Origin: Bacillota bacterium
GTDB taxonomy: Bacteria > Bacillota > Clostridia > Oscillospirales > Ethanoligenentaceae
DNA: 64,000 nt
Reading direction: 5' to 3'
Assembly (NCBI GenBank): GCA_023391835.1
Contig: JAEWAE010000005.1
Span: 1-64,000, forward strand
Position numbers and translations under genes: made by a program. Shown here one piece after another: positions 43,676 to 51,511 of this stretch. The notes below the pieces were generated by a model. It was given only the letters and a program-made list of their open reading frames with translations. It had not been told where the DNA came from and did no database searches. The first letter of the stretch is position 1. Each line of letters begins with the position of its first letter.

Positions 43676-44170
43676 ATGAATACCGTCACCGATGCCGCAT
43701 CCACCGTCAGCACCGCTTCTTCACTTGCGGCGGCCGCCCAGTCGAATTCCAAGTCGTCTTCCGACAATCTGGGAGTTTCGATGAGCGACTTTTTGAAGAT
43801 ACTGTCCGCCGAGCTGCAGTATCAGGACCCGATGTCCGACTCTTCCTCGGGTGGGAGCAGCAACACCGACTATATCTCGCAGATGGTCGAGTATAGTCTG
43901 CTTGCCCAGGTGCAGTCGATGACTTCCCAGATCAAGTACGCGTCCGCCCCTTCGGCCATCGGGCAGACCGTGCTGTACACCGGCAAGGATGACAGCGGCA
44001 ACGTCACTTACACGACGGGCACCGTGTCAGCCGTGGAACTGTCGGGCGATTCACCCGCTTATCTGGTGGACGGCGTGTGGGTCGACCAGTCGAATATCGA
44101 AGGATTTTGTAAAGCGGCGCCAACCACCGGAACAGGTGGAACCACAGGAACAAGCGGAACAGGCACCTGA
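43676..44170 (+). CDS. flgD: Flagellar hook capping protein FlgD
   Basis: A 164-residue hook scaffold. The N-terminal FlgD signature MSDFLKILSAELQYQDPMSD and DYISQMVEYSLLAQVQSM (about 36-85) is clear. It is short and its tail ends in a Gly/Thr-rich stretch (about 145-164) rather than the extended FlgD Ig domains of longer homologs. Confidence 0.93.
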   Translation: MNTVTDAASTVSTASSLAAAAQSNSKSSSDNLGVSMSDFLKILSAELQYQDPMSDSSSGGSSNTDYISQMVEYSLLAQVQSMTSQIKYASAPSAIGQTVLYTGKDDSGNVTYTTGTVSAVELSGDSPAYLVDGVWVDQSNIEGFCKAAPTTGTGGTTGTSGTGT

Positions 44171-44233
44171 CGCAGCCGCGTAAAAACCGCCGCCGGCTTC
44201 GTGCCGCGGCATGACAGGGAGGATGTATCCATT

Positions 44234-45148
44234 ATGATGAAATCCATGCAGTCGGCCGTCACCGGTCTGCGCGCCCAGCAAACCGCCATGGACGTGATCG
44301 CCAACAACATCGCCAACTCCAACACCGTTGGGTTCAAAGCCAGCAGCACCACGTTTTCCGACTTGTTTTATCAGACGCTCAACAACGGCAGCGAATTTGT
44401 CGATCCGTCCCAGGTCGGTTACGGTGCGCAGGTTGCCGGCGTTTCCAAAAACATGACCAACAGCGGGTATACCTCGACCGACGATTCCACGGATCTTTTC
44501 ATCGACGGTGGCGGCTACTTTGCGCTGGCGACATCCCAGGACGCCACTACCGCCAACTATTACACCCGCGTGGGCAATTTCACTTTTAAGGGTGGTTACC
44601 TCGTCGACCGGACCACCGGGGCCTTCGTGATGGCCCGTAACACCGACGGCTCTCTGTCGGCGCTGCGCATCGACTCGAGCGCGGGTGCCGCCGTCACACT
44701 CGTACCGCAATCCGGCACCGCCGTCGCCATCAACGACACCACCACCACCAATTACCCCAACGGCTCTTTCGCGGCCCTCACCGGCATCACGGTCAATCAG
44801 GACGGTACCGTCAGCGCCTCGCTGGGCAGCACCTCCGGCAAGCTCTGCGGCCCGGATGGCAAGCCGATCCAGATCGCGCTGTGCCAGTTCCAAAACGACG
44901 GGGGTCTGACTCAGGTGGGCAACAATTTTTACTCCGCGTCGGAAAGCTCCGGCCCGGCGGTTGTCGGTGCGGCCGGCACAAACAACACCACGGTGCTGCG
45001 CACCGGCGCATTGGAATCTTCCAATGTCGACATCGCCAAGGAATTCACCAATATGATCACCTCCCAGCGCGGGTTCCAGGCCGATTCCCGCGTCATCACC
45101 GTGTCCGACTCCATGCTGGAAGAGTTGGTCAACCTCAAGAGACAGTGA
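44234..45148 (+). CDS. flgE: Flagellar hook protein FlgE
   Basis: A 304-residue hook protein, short like the Bacillus FlgE. The N-terminal rod/hook signature is MKSMQSAVTGLRAQQTAMDV and IANNIANSNTVGFKAS. The C-terminus carries SSNVDIAKEFTNMITSQRGF and RVITVSDSMLEELVNLKR. The start at 44234 follows AGGGAGG by 11 bases; ATG at 44237 is the alternative. It is placed after flgD and before flbD, which supports FlgE rather than FlgG. Confidence 0.9.
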   Translation: MMKSMQSAVTGLRAQQTAMDVIANNIANSNTVGFKASSTTFSDLFYQTLNNGSEFVDPSQVGYGAQVAGVSKNMTNSGYTSTDDSTDLFIDGGGYFALATSQDATTANYYTRVGNFTFKGGYLVDRTTGAFVMARNTDGSLSALRIDSSAGAAVTLVPQSGTAVAINDTTTTNYPNGSFAALTGITVNQDGTVSASLGSTSGKLCGPDGKPIQIALCQFQNDGGLTQVGNNFYSASESSGPAVVGAAGTNNTTVLRTGALESSNVDIAKEFTNMITSQRGFQADSRVITVSDSMLEELVNLKRQ

Positions 45149-45202
45149 TGCGGAAATCCGCTCGCGGGCTTCCGCGTCCTCCAGTGAAAGGATGGTGCGC
45201 CG

Positions 45203-45478
45203 TTGATCCGAGTCACAAAACTCAAGGGCGAAGCCTTTTTCGTCAACCCGTTTGAGATCGAATTTATCGAAGAAACACCGGATACCGTCCTGTCGCTCAA
45301 AAGCGGCCGGAAGGTGCTGGTCACCGAAAGCGCCGAAACGGTCATCGAACGGATGGTAGCGTTTTACCGTACGGTGATGGAAGGGGTCCACACGCAGGAG
45401 CCGGCCCGGATGGGCGGGCTGATGTCCCTTGGCACGCAGGAAGTGTCGCAGGAGGATGCCCCGCCCGCCGACGAGTAA
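45203..45478 (+). CDS. flbD: Flagellar FlbD family protein
   Basis: A 91-residue small protein matching FlbD of Firmicutes (MIRVTKLKGEAFFVNPFEIE, EETPDTVLSLKSGRKVLVTE). Its function is unclear; it is found next to flgE and the motor genes. Translation begins at TTG 45203 with AAAGGA about ten bases before it. In many relatives motA, motB and fliL follow it; here fliM follows after 33 bases. Confidence 0.88.
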   Translation: MIRVTKLKGEAFFVNPFEIEFIEETPDTVLSLKSGRKVLVTESAETVIERMVAFYRTVMEGVHTQEPARMGGLMSLGTQEVSQEDAPPADE

Positions 45479-45511
45479 GCGGCCGATACCATCCGCATCA
45501 GGGGGGATATT

Positions 45512-46519
45512 ATGGCGGACGTGCTTACCCAATCCCAGATCGATCAGCTGCTGCACTCTTTCAGCAGCGGCGATCTTTCGGCCGGCGATCTGGCCGAGGC
45601 GGAAAACGAGTCAAAGGTCCGGCCCTACGACTTCAAAATTCCCAAAAAATTCAATAAGGATCAGCTCAAGACGCTCAACATCATCTATGAAAACTACGGG
45701 CGGCTGCTGGCCTCCTATCTTTCCGGCGCGCTGCGCAGCTTCTGTCAGGTCGAAGTGCTCCACATCGAGGAGCAGCGATACTTTGAGTATTCCAACGCTC
45801 TGCCGGAAAATATCCTCGTGGGCGTGCTGCGCATGCCGCCGCTGGAGGGCACGAGCATGCTGACCGTGAGCCAGGGTCTCGCGTTTTCCATCATCGACCG
45901 GCTGCTGGGCGGCCAGGGGGAGCGGTACGAAGTGGACCGGGAATTCACCGAGATCGAGATGACCCTCATCGAGCATACCGTGCGCGAAATGTGCCGGCTG
46001 CTCCGGGACGCCTGGATGAACGTCTATCAGATCACCCCCGAATTTATCCGGCTGGAAAACAACAGCCGGCAGAATCAGCTGGTTTCCCCAAACGAGACGG
46101 TGGTCATCGTCATGCTCAATGTGCGCATCCGCGACGTGGAAGGCAGCATCAGTTTCTGCATTCCCTACGTGATACTGGAACCGGTCATTGAAAACCTCAA
46201 TACCCGATACTGGTTTACCCAGCACACAAACGAGCCCCGCGATGCGGAAAAAAGCCGCGAGCGGCTGCGCAAGCGGATCGCTCCCATTCCTGTGGATCTG
46301 CGGGCGGTGCTGGGCACCGGGCGGCTGACGCTCGATGAGCTCATGACCCTTCGCCCCGGGGATGTGATCCAGCTGGATCAGCGGGTGACCGAGCCGGCGG
46401 CACTGATGTCCAATCAAGATAAGTGGTTTATCGGCACGCTGGGGAGCTATCACGGCCACCGGGCGATCCGCGTCGAAACAATACTGAGGGAGGATGGGCA
46501 GGATGAGCAGTCCCATTGA
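45512..46519 (+). CDS. fliM: Flagellar motor switch protein FliM
   Basis: A 335-residue C-ring protein. The CheY-P binding N-terminus is intact (MADVLTQSQIDQLL), followed by the CheC-like middle domain (GLAFSIIDRLLGGQGE) and a SpoA C-terminal domain with LDQRVTEPAALMSNQDKWF. It overlaps fliY by 17 bases. It should bind the product of cheY, two genes downstream. Confidence 0.96.
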   Translation: MADVLTQSQIDQLLHSFSSGDLSAGDLAEAENESKVRPYDFKIPKKFNKDQLKTLNIIYENYGRLLASYLSGALRSFCQVEVLHIEEQRYFEYSNALPENILVGVLRMPPLEGTSMLTVSQGLAFSIIDRLLGGQGERYEVDREFTEIEMTLIEHTVREMCRLLRDAWMNVYQITPEFIRLENNSRQNQLVSPNETVVIVMLNVRIRDVEGSISFCIPYVILEPVIENLNTRYWFTQHTNEPRDAEKSRERLRKRIAPIPVDLRAVLGTGRLTLDELMTLRPGDVIQLDQRVTEPAALMSNQDKWFIGTLGSYHGHRAIRVETILREDGQDEQSH

Positions 46520-47648
46520 AGAATCGCAGAAGCCGCAAGGCACCCTGACCGGGGAACAGGCCGATATTATCGGCGAGGTCAGCAATATCAGCATGGGGGC
46601 GGCGGCCACGGCGCTTTCCAATATCATCCGGCAGAAAGTGACCATCACGTCCCCCAAGGTGGAACTGCTCAGCGACGACAATCTGGCAGCCATCCGGCGG
46701 ATACCGTCGGTGGAAGTGGTCGTTTCTTACACCGCGGGCATCAGCGGCAGCAATATGCTTGTCATCCGGGAAAAGGACGCGGCCGAAATCGTCCGCGCCA
46801 TGACCGGCGGCATGCTGGATGAGTCCGAAGAGGGCTTCGGGGAAATGCATCTGAGTGCCATCGGCGAAGTGATGAATCAGATGATGGGCTCGTCGGCCAC
46901 CGCACTGTCGGGCTTTATCGGCCGGTCGGTCAACATATCCACACCCACTGCTTTCATGCTGACCGAAGAAAATTCGGAAAAATCCATGGAGGCCTTCCAG
47001 GGCGAGCGGGAGCTGGTGCTGGTTCGCTTCCTGTTTACGGTGGAAGATACGATCCACAGCGACCTATTTATGCTTATGACGCCTGGATTCGCCCGGGAAC
47101 TGGTGGATCGGATGATGGCCAAGGTGGGCGAGCCCGGGCCGGTCGCGCAGCAGCCATCCGGCGAGGGCGCGTCGGCGCTCGACAGTCGGGCGGCCGAAGC
47201 GGTGCGGCGGGCAGCGCCACAGACGGAGGTTTCCGCTCGTGTGGTGGCGGCCGCAGCCGCGGCTTCCGGCGTGGCCGCGGTGAGGGAAACGGCTGCGGCC
47301 CCCAGTGCAGCCGCTGTAATGCAGGCGGCTGCAGCTCCTGCCCGCACGGCCGTGCGACCGGTGGTGCTGCCCACTTTCGATAAGCCGCCCGATCTTCTTT
47401 CACCGGATGAGGCGGCCAATTTCAGCCTCATCCAGCAGGTGCCGCTGGAACTGTCGGTGGAGGTCGGCCGGGCCCGTAAAAAAGTGCGGGAGGTGATTGA
47501 CCTGTCGGTAGGTTCCATCATCGAGCTGGATAAACAGGCGGGCGACCCGGTGGATATCATCGTCAACGGCCAGCTTGTCGCCCATGGCGAGGTGGTGGTC
47601 ATCGACGAAAATTTCGGAGTCCGGGTGACGGAAATCGTGGGCAAATGA
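46503..47648 (+). CDS. fliY: Flagellar motor switch phosphatase FliY
   Basis: A 381-residue fusion of a CheC-like phosphatase and a FliN-type switch domain. Both CheC active-site motifs of the form (D/S)xxxExxN are kept: DIIGEVSN (about residue 22) and SAIGEVMN (about residue 118). An Ala-rich linker (about 225-290) leads to the C-terminal SpoA/FliN domain (about 300-380, LSPDEAANFSLIQQVPLELS). FliY dephosphorylates CheY-P at the motor. The start at 46503 follows GGGAGGATG. Confidence 0.94.
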   Translation: MSSPIEESQKPQGTLTGEQADIIGEVSNISMGAAATALSNIIRQKVTITSPKVELLSDDNLAAIRRIPSVEVVVSYTAGISGSNMLVIREKDAAEIVRAMTGGMLDESEEGFGEMHLSAIGEVMNQMMGSSATALSGFIGRSVNISTPTAFMLTEENSEKSMEAFQGERELVLVRFLFTVEDTIHSDLFMLMTPGFARELVDRMMAKVGEPGPVAQQPSGEGASALDSRAAEAVRRAAPQTEVSARVVAAAAAASGVAAVRETAAAPSAAAVMQAAAAPARTAVRPVVLPTFDKPPDLLSPDEAANFSLIQQVPLELSVEVGRARKKVREVIDLSVGSIIELDKQAGDPVDIIVNGQLVAHGEVVVIDENFGVRVTEIVGK

Positions 47649-47666
47649 CGAGCGGAGGGAAAGACT

Positions 47667-48032
47667 GTGCCAAAACGAATTTTAATTGCGGACGACGCCG
47701 CTTTTATGCGGATGATGCTCAAAAACATTCTCAAGCAAAACGGCTATGAAATCGCCGGCGAGGCGGAGGACGGCCTGCAGGCTGTGGAAAAACAGCAGGC
47801 GAGCCAGCCGGATCTCACCATATTGGATATCACGATGCCCAATATGGACGGTATCGAGGCGCTCAAGCACATCAAGCAGTCTCAGCCGGATGCGAAGGTC
47901 ATCATGTGTTCGGCCATGGGGCAGGAATCCATGGTGGTGGATGCCATTCGGGCCGGAGCGCAGGATTTTATCGTCAAGCCGTTCCAGAATGACCGGCTGC
48001 TCGCAGCCGTCACAAGGGTGCTTAACGCATGA
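47667..48032 (+). CDS. cheY: Chemotaxis response regulator CheY
   Basis: A 121-residue stand-alone receiver. Acidic pair DD (residues 9-10), phosphoacceptor Asp in LTILDITMPNMDG (about residue 53), the Ser/Thr in VIMCSAM and the conserved Lys in IVKPFQ are all present. It starts at GTG 47667 after GCGGAGGGA. It lies between fliY and fliO, a standard Firmicutes placement. No cheA, cheB or cheW are in the window. Confidence 0.95.
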   Translation: MPKRILIADDAAFMRMMLKNILKQNGYEIAGEAEDGLQAVEKQQASQPDLTILDITMPNMDGIEALKHIKQSQPDAKVIMCSAMGQESMVVDAIRAGAQDFIVKPFQNDRLLAAVTRVLNA

Positions 48033-48081
48033 CTGTGGGACCGTTTCCCGCCGACAGGCTCGCTGCGAAAGGATGGTCGTC

Positions 48082-48504
48082 ATGGAAGTCCTGCGGCTGA
48101 TCGGGGCTTTACTGGTCATCGTCGTCATATTTTATCTGGCGTGGCTGGTGCCCCGGGTCGTCGCCAAACGCGGCCGCATCGGCACTTTTGCCGGCCGCCG
48201 TCTGCGGGTGGAAGAAAAAATCCCGTTGGGCAAAGACACCCAGCTGGTGCTGGCGCGGGTGGACGGCCGGGTGCTGCTGCTGGGCGTCACACCCGGCGGG
48301 ATCACCCGTTTGGGCGATCTTGACCCGTCGCCGGATGAGCCGCCCGCACCGGAGCCGGAGGCCCGGCCGTTTGCCGATATTTTCCGGGAAGCTGTTTCGG
48401 AATCGCTGCCTAGGGGAAGGATGCGGGATGCATTTGACAAACTCACGCACGCTAAAACCGGCGACGGCCGACAGACGCAGACACCGGTTCGGCCGGATCG
48501 GTAA
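48082..48504 (+). CDS. fliO: Flagellar biosynthesis protein FliO
   Basis: A 140-residue export-apparatus assembly protein. One N-terminal helix (RLIGALLVIVVIFYLAWLV) is followed by a small beta-rich domain (VEEKIPLGKDTQLVLARVDG, LLLGVTPGGITRLGDL). The start at 48082 follows GAAAGGA. It overlaps fliP by 77 bases, so the two are translated from staggered frames. FliO is usually poorly conserved; position and topology are the evidence. Confidence 0.88.
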   Translation: MEVLRLIGALLVIVVIFYLAWLVPRVVAKRGRIGTFAGRRLRVEEKIPLGKDTQLVLARVDGRVLLLGVTPGGITRLGDLDPSPDEPPAPEPEARPFADIFREAVSESLPRGRMRDAFDKLTHAKTGDGRQTQTPVRPDR

Positions 48505-49240
48505 ATTTGCCGCGGCCGCCGGAGCCTTCGTGGCGACGTTTTCCATCGGTCTGCACGCCGCAGCGGCGGATGCGGGCGTCAGCCTGACGCTGAACGGCCT
48601 GGAAACGCCCGCCGGCACGGCCAACACGCTGCAGATCCTTTTCCTGCTCACCATCATTTCGCTGGCGCCCTCTATCCTCATCATGATGACGTCCTTCACA
48701 CGCATCATCATCGTGCTGTCGTTCCTGCGCAACGCCCTGGGCACCCAGCAGACCCCGCCCAATCAGGTGCTGGTGGGGCTGGCACTGTTTTTGACTTTTT
48801 TCATCATGTCGCCGGTGTTCACCCAGATCACCGAGACGGCCTATCAGCCGCTGGTAAAAAACGAGATCACCGTCGAGCAGGCCACCACAGCCGCCATGAA
48901 ACCCATCCGGGAATTCATGTATAAGCAGACGGAAAAGTCGAGCATGAAAACCTTCCTGAGCATGGCGAAGATCAAAAGTGTCAGTTCCCTCGACCAGATC
49001 CCCACCCAGGTGCTTATCCCGGCCTTTATCGTCAGCGAGCTGCGGCGGGCGTTTATGATGGGGTTCCTCATTTATCTGCCGTTTTTGGTCATCGACCTGA
49101 TCGTTTCCTCGACGCTTATGTCCATGGGTATGATGATGCTGCCGCCCACGATGATTTCGCTGCCGCTCAAGATCGCACTTTTCGTGCTGGTGGATGGGTG
49201 GAGCCTCACCGTGCAGTCGCTGGTTTCGAGCTTTGGGTGA
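48428..49240 (+). CDS. fliP: Flagellar export pore protein FliP
   Basis: A 270-residue membrane protein with a cleavable signal-like N-terminus (about 28-47, FAAAAGAFVATFSIGLHAAA) and the conserved core ILFLLTIISLAPSILIMMTS, FTRIIIVLSFLRNALGTQQT and LFLTFFIMSPVF. It forms the export pore with FliQ and FliR. The start at 48428 lies inside fliO; no later start precedes the signal region. Confidence 0.94.
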   Translation: MHLTNSRTLKPATADRRRHRFGRIGKFAAAAGAFVATFSIGLHAAAADAGVSLTLNGLETPAGTANTLQILFLLTIISLAPSILIMMTSFTRIIIVLSFLRNALGTQQTPPNQVLVGLALFLTFFIMSPVFTQITETAYQPLVKNEITVEQATTAAMKPIREFMYKQTEKSSMKTFLSMAKIKSVSSLDQIPTQVLIPAFIVSELRRAFMMGFLIYLPFLVIDLIVSSTLMSMGMMMLPPTMISLPLKIALFVLVDGWSLTVQSLVSSFG

Positions 49241-49307
49241 CGGGTATTTCGTGGCGCACGTTTCGTAATGAGCGCTTTGTACGGGGACGGAAAGGTAGGA
49301 AAATTCC

Positions 49308-49571
49308 ATGACCAACGGCCAGATCATTGATATGGCGCAGCGTGCCATGGTGGTGGCGGCCGTTGTGGGGCTGCCGGTGCTGGGGGTGTGCCTCGTCGTC
49401 GGGCTGGTGATCTCAATTTTCGAGACGGCCACCCAGATCCACGAGCAGGCCATGAGCTTCGTGCCGAAGGTCCTCGCCGTGCTGCTGCTGCTGGCGGTGG
49501 CGGGCGGCTGGATGACCAACACGCTGTCGGATTTCACACGGCAGGTGTTCCGAGCCGTGGCCAAGCTGTAG
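49308..49571 (+). CDS. fliQ: Flagellar export protein FliQ
   Basis: An 87-residue two-helix membrane protein. It keeps the family pattern GLVISIFETATQIHEQAMSF and KVLAVLLLLAVAGGWM. It joins FliP and FliR in the export gate. Twelve bases separate it from fliR. Confidence 0.95.
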   Translation: MTNGQIIDMAQRAMVVAAVVGLPVLGVCLVVGLVISIFETATQIHEQAMSFVPKVLAVLLLLAVAGGWMTNTLSDFTRQVFRAVAKL

Positions 49572-49583
49572 CGGAGGGAAGCT

Positions 49584-50360
49584 ATGGCGGTGAATGTCGG
49601 GAATCTGGATATCGACCTTTTCCTGTTAGTGTTTATGCGCTTCACGGGGATGATCGTTTTTAACCCCATATTCGGTCGGTCGGCGGTGCCGTCGGTGCTC
49701 AAGGTGGGCCTGAGCCTGCTGTGCGCGGCGGTGGTCACGCCGGTGCTGGGCGTGTCGGGGCCGGTCATCGGCAGCATCCCCGAACTGATCGTGGACCTTT
49801 TGATGGAACTGACGGTGGGCCTTGCCATCGGGGTGCTGGTGGATATCCTTTTCGCGGTGGTCATGGTCGCCGGGGAGCAGATGGATATGCAGATGGGCCT
49901 TGGCATGGCAAACCTCTATGACCCCGGCTCGGGCGTCACCGCGCCGCTGATGGGCAGCTTTTTCAATGTGCTCATGATGGTGGTGTTCCTGGCCGGCGAC
50001 GCCCACCTGTCGTTCCTCGCCATGGCGACCGACTCATTCCGCGCCATCCCGCCGGGCACTGCCTGGCCCACCGCTGCCAGCGCCCGCTTTTTGGTGAATA
50101 TGGCCGGAGACATGTTCTCCATGGGGCTGCGCATGGCGCTGCCGGTCATCGCCGTCGAATTCATTGCGCTGATTTCCATCGGTCTGCTGATGAAGGCGGT
50201 GCCCCAGATCAACATTTTTACCGTAGGCATTCAGCTCGAGACCGGCCTGGGCATCCTCATCGTGCTGATTTCCGTGCCGGTGATCGTGGCGCTGTGCGGG
50301 CGGCTGAGCACCTTTATTATTGAAAAAACGGCGGAGCTTATCCGCCTGATGGTCCGCTGA
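49584..50360 (+). CDS. fliR: Flagellar export protein FliR
   Basis: A 258-residue membrane protein with about six helices. FMRFTGMIVFNPIFGRSAVP and the AGEQMDMQMGLGMANLYDP segment are characteristic of FliR. It completes the FliP-FliQ-FliR pore. The start at 49584 follows GCGGAGGGA. Confidence 0.95.
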   Translation: MAVNVGNLDIDLFLLVFMRFTGMIVFNPIFGRSAVPSVLKVGLSLLCAAVVTPVLGVSGPVIGSIPELIVDLLMELTVGLAIGVLVDILFAVVMVAGEQMDMQMGLGMANLYDPGSGVTAPLMGSFFNVLMMVVFLAGDAHLSFLAMATDSFRAIPPGTAWPTAASARFLVNMAGDMFSMGLRMALPVIAVEFIALISIGLLMKAVPQINIFTVGIQLETGLGILIVLISVPVIVALCGRLSTFIIEKTAELIRLMVR

Positions 50361-50382
50361 GGGCGGAAGGGGGCGAAAATCC

Positions 50383-51441
50383 ATGGCCGGCGAAAAGACC
50401 GAAAAGGCTTCGCAGAGAAAGCGCGAGGACGAGCGCAAGCACGGTCATATTTTTCAGAGCCAGGATATCGTCACCGCTCTCTCGATGCTCGTGTTTTTCC
50501 TGCTGCTCAAGGCCATGGGCTCCGCCTTCACCCGGCAGATCACCGGCGGCATGCGCGGTCTGCTGGAAGGCATGACCACGGATGTTTCCGGCTGGGCATC
50601 AATGCGGGTGCAGCTGGTGCGTGCCGTCACGGTGGCGATGGGGGTGCTGCTGCCGGTGATGCTGGTGACGGTGGGGGCGTCGATCGTCGGCACCATGGCT
50701 CAGACCCGCATGCTGGTGTACCCCGGCGAGATGAAATTTCAACTCAACCGGCTCAGTCCCATCCAGGGCATCAAGCGCATATTTTCCGTCCGATCGCTTT
50801 TTGAGCTGGTCAAATCGCTTTTAAAAGTCACGGCGGTGGGAGCCGTCATCTACGCCCAGATCCGCCCACAGATCGGCCATGTGCTGCTGCTTTTCGACTC
50901 GGGGCTGGGCGATTCCCTCAGTTGGATGTTTTCCACCGTCATGGACGTGGGCTTCAAGGCGTCGATGGTGATGCTTTTCATCGGCGTGGGGGATTACTTT
51001 TTTCAGTGGTATACCTTCGAACGCGACATCCGCATGAGCAAGCAGGAAGTGCGCGAGGAGTATAAGCAGATGGAGGGCAACCCCGAGACCAAGAGCCGCA
51101 TCCGCGGCCTGCAGCGCCGGATGGCCCGCCAGCGGATGATGCAGGCGGTCAAGACCGCCGACGTGGTCATCCGCAACCCCACCCATTTCGCCGTGGCGCT
51201 GCGCTACCGCGGGCGGGAACGGGGCGCGCCGGTGGTGGTGGCCAAGGGGCAGGACGCGGTGGCTCTGCGCATCGTGGCGGAGGCTGAGCGCCACCACATC
51301 TATGTGACGGAGAATATCCCGCTGGCACGGGCGCTTTATCGCTCGGTGGAAATCGGGCAGGAAATTCCCGCCGAGTATTACAAAGCCGTGGCCGAAGTGC
51401 TGGCGTATATCTATCGTCTGCGCCGCGCGGGCCGCATGTGA
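50383..51441 (+). CDS. flhB: Flagellar export switch protein FlhB
   Basis: A 352-residue export-gate protein. The N-terminus EKTEKASQRKREDERKHG, four membrane helices and the self-cleaving NPTH motif (VVIRNPTHFAVAL, about residue 263) are present. FliK triggers its substrate switch from rod/hook to filament proteins. The following 70-base gap before flhA contains no gene. Confidence 0.96.
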   Translation: MAGEKTEKASQRKREDERKHGHIFQSQDIVTALSMLVFFLLLKAMGSAFTRQITGGMRGLLEGMTTDVSGWASMRVQLVRAVTVAMGVLLPVMLVTVGASIVGTMAQTRMLVYPGEMKFQLNRLSPIQGIKRIFSVRSLFELVKSLLKVTAVGAVIYAQIRPQIGHVLLLFDSGLGDSLSWMFSTVMDVGFKASMVMLFIGVGDYFFQWYTFERDIRMSKQEVREEYKQMEGNPETKSRIRGLQRRMARQRMMQAVKTADVVIRNPTHFAVALRYRGRERGAPVVVAKGQDAVALRIVAEAERHHIYVTENIPLARALYRSVEIGQEIPAEYYKAVAEVLAYIYRLRRAGRM

Positions 51442-51511
51442 CGGGACACGCAAATGCCCGCCGTTCCAATCCACCCTTGATACGCACGACTGGAAAGGGG
51501 ATGAGCCGATC

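Noticed and set aside
45482..48390. GCCGATA matches within fliM, fliY and fliO and before fliM
   Set aside because: None has TAAA 15 bases upstream, and most are ordinary codons inside genes.
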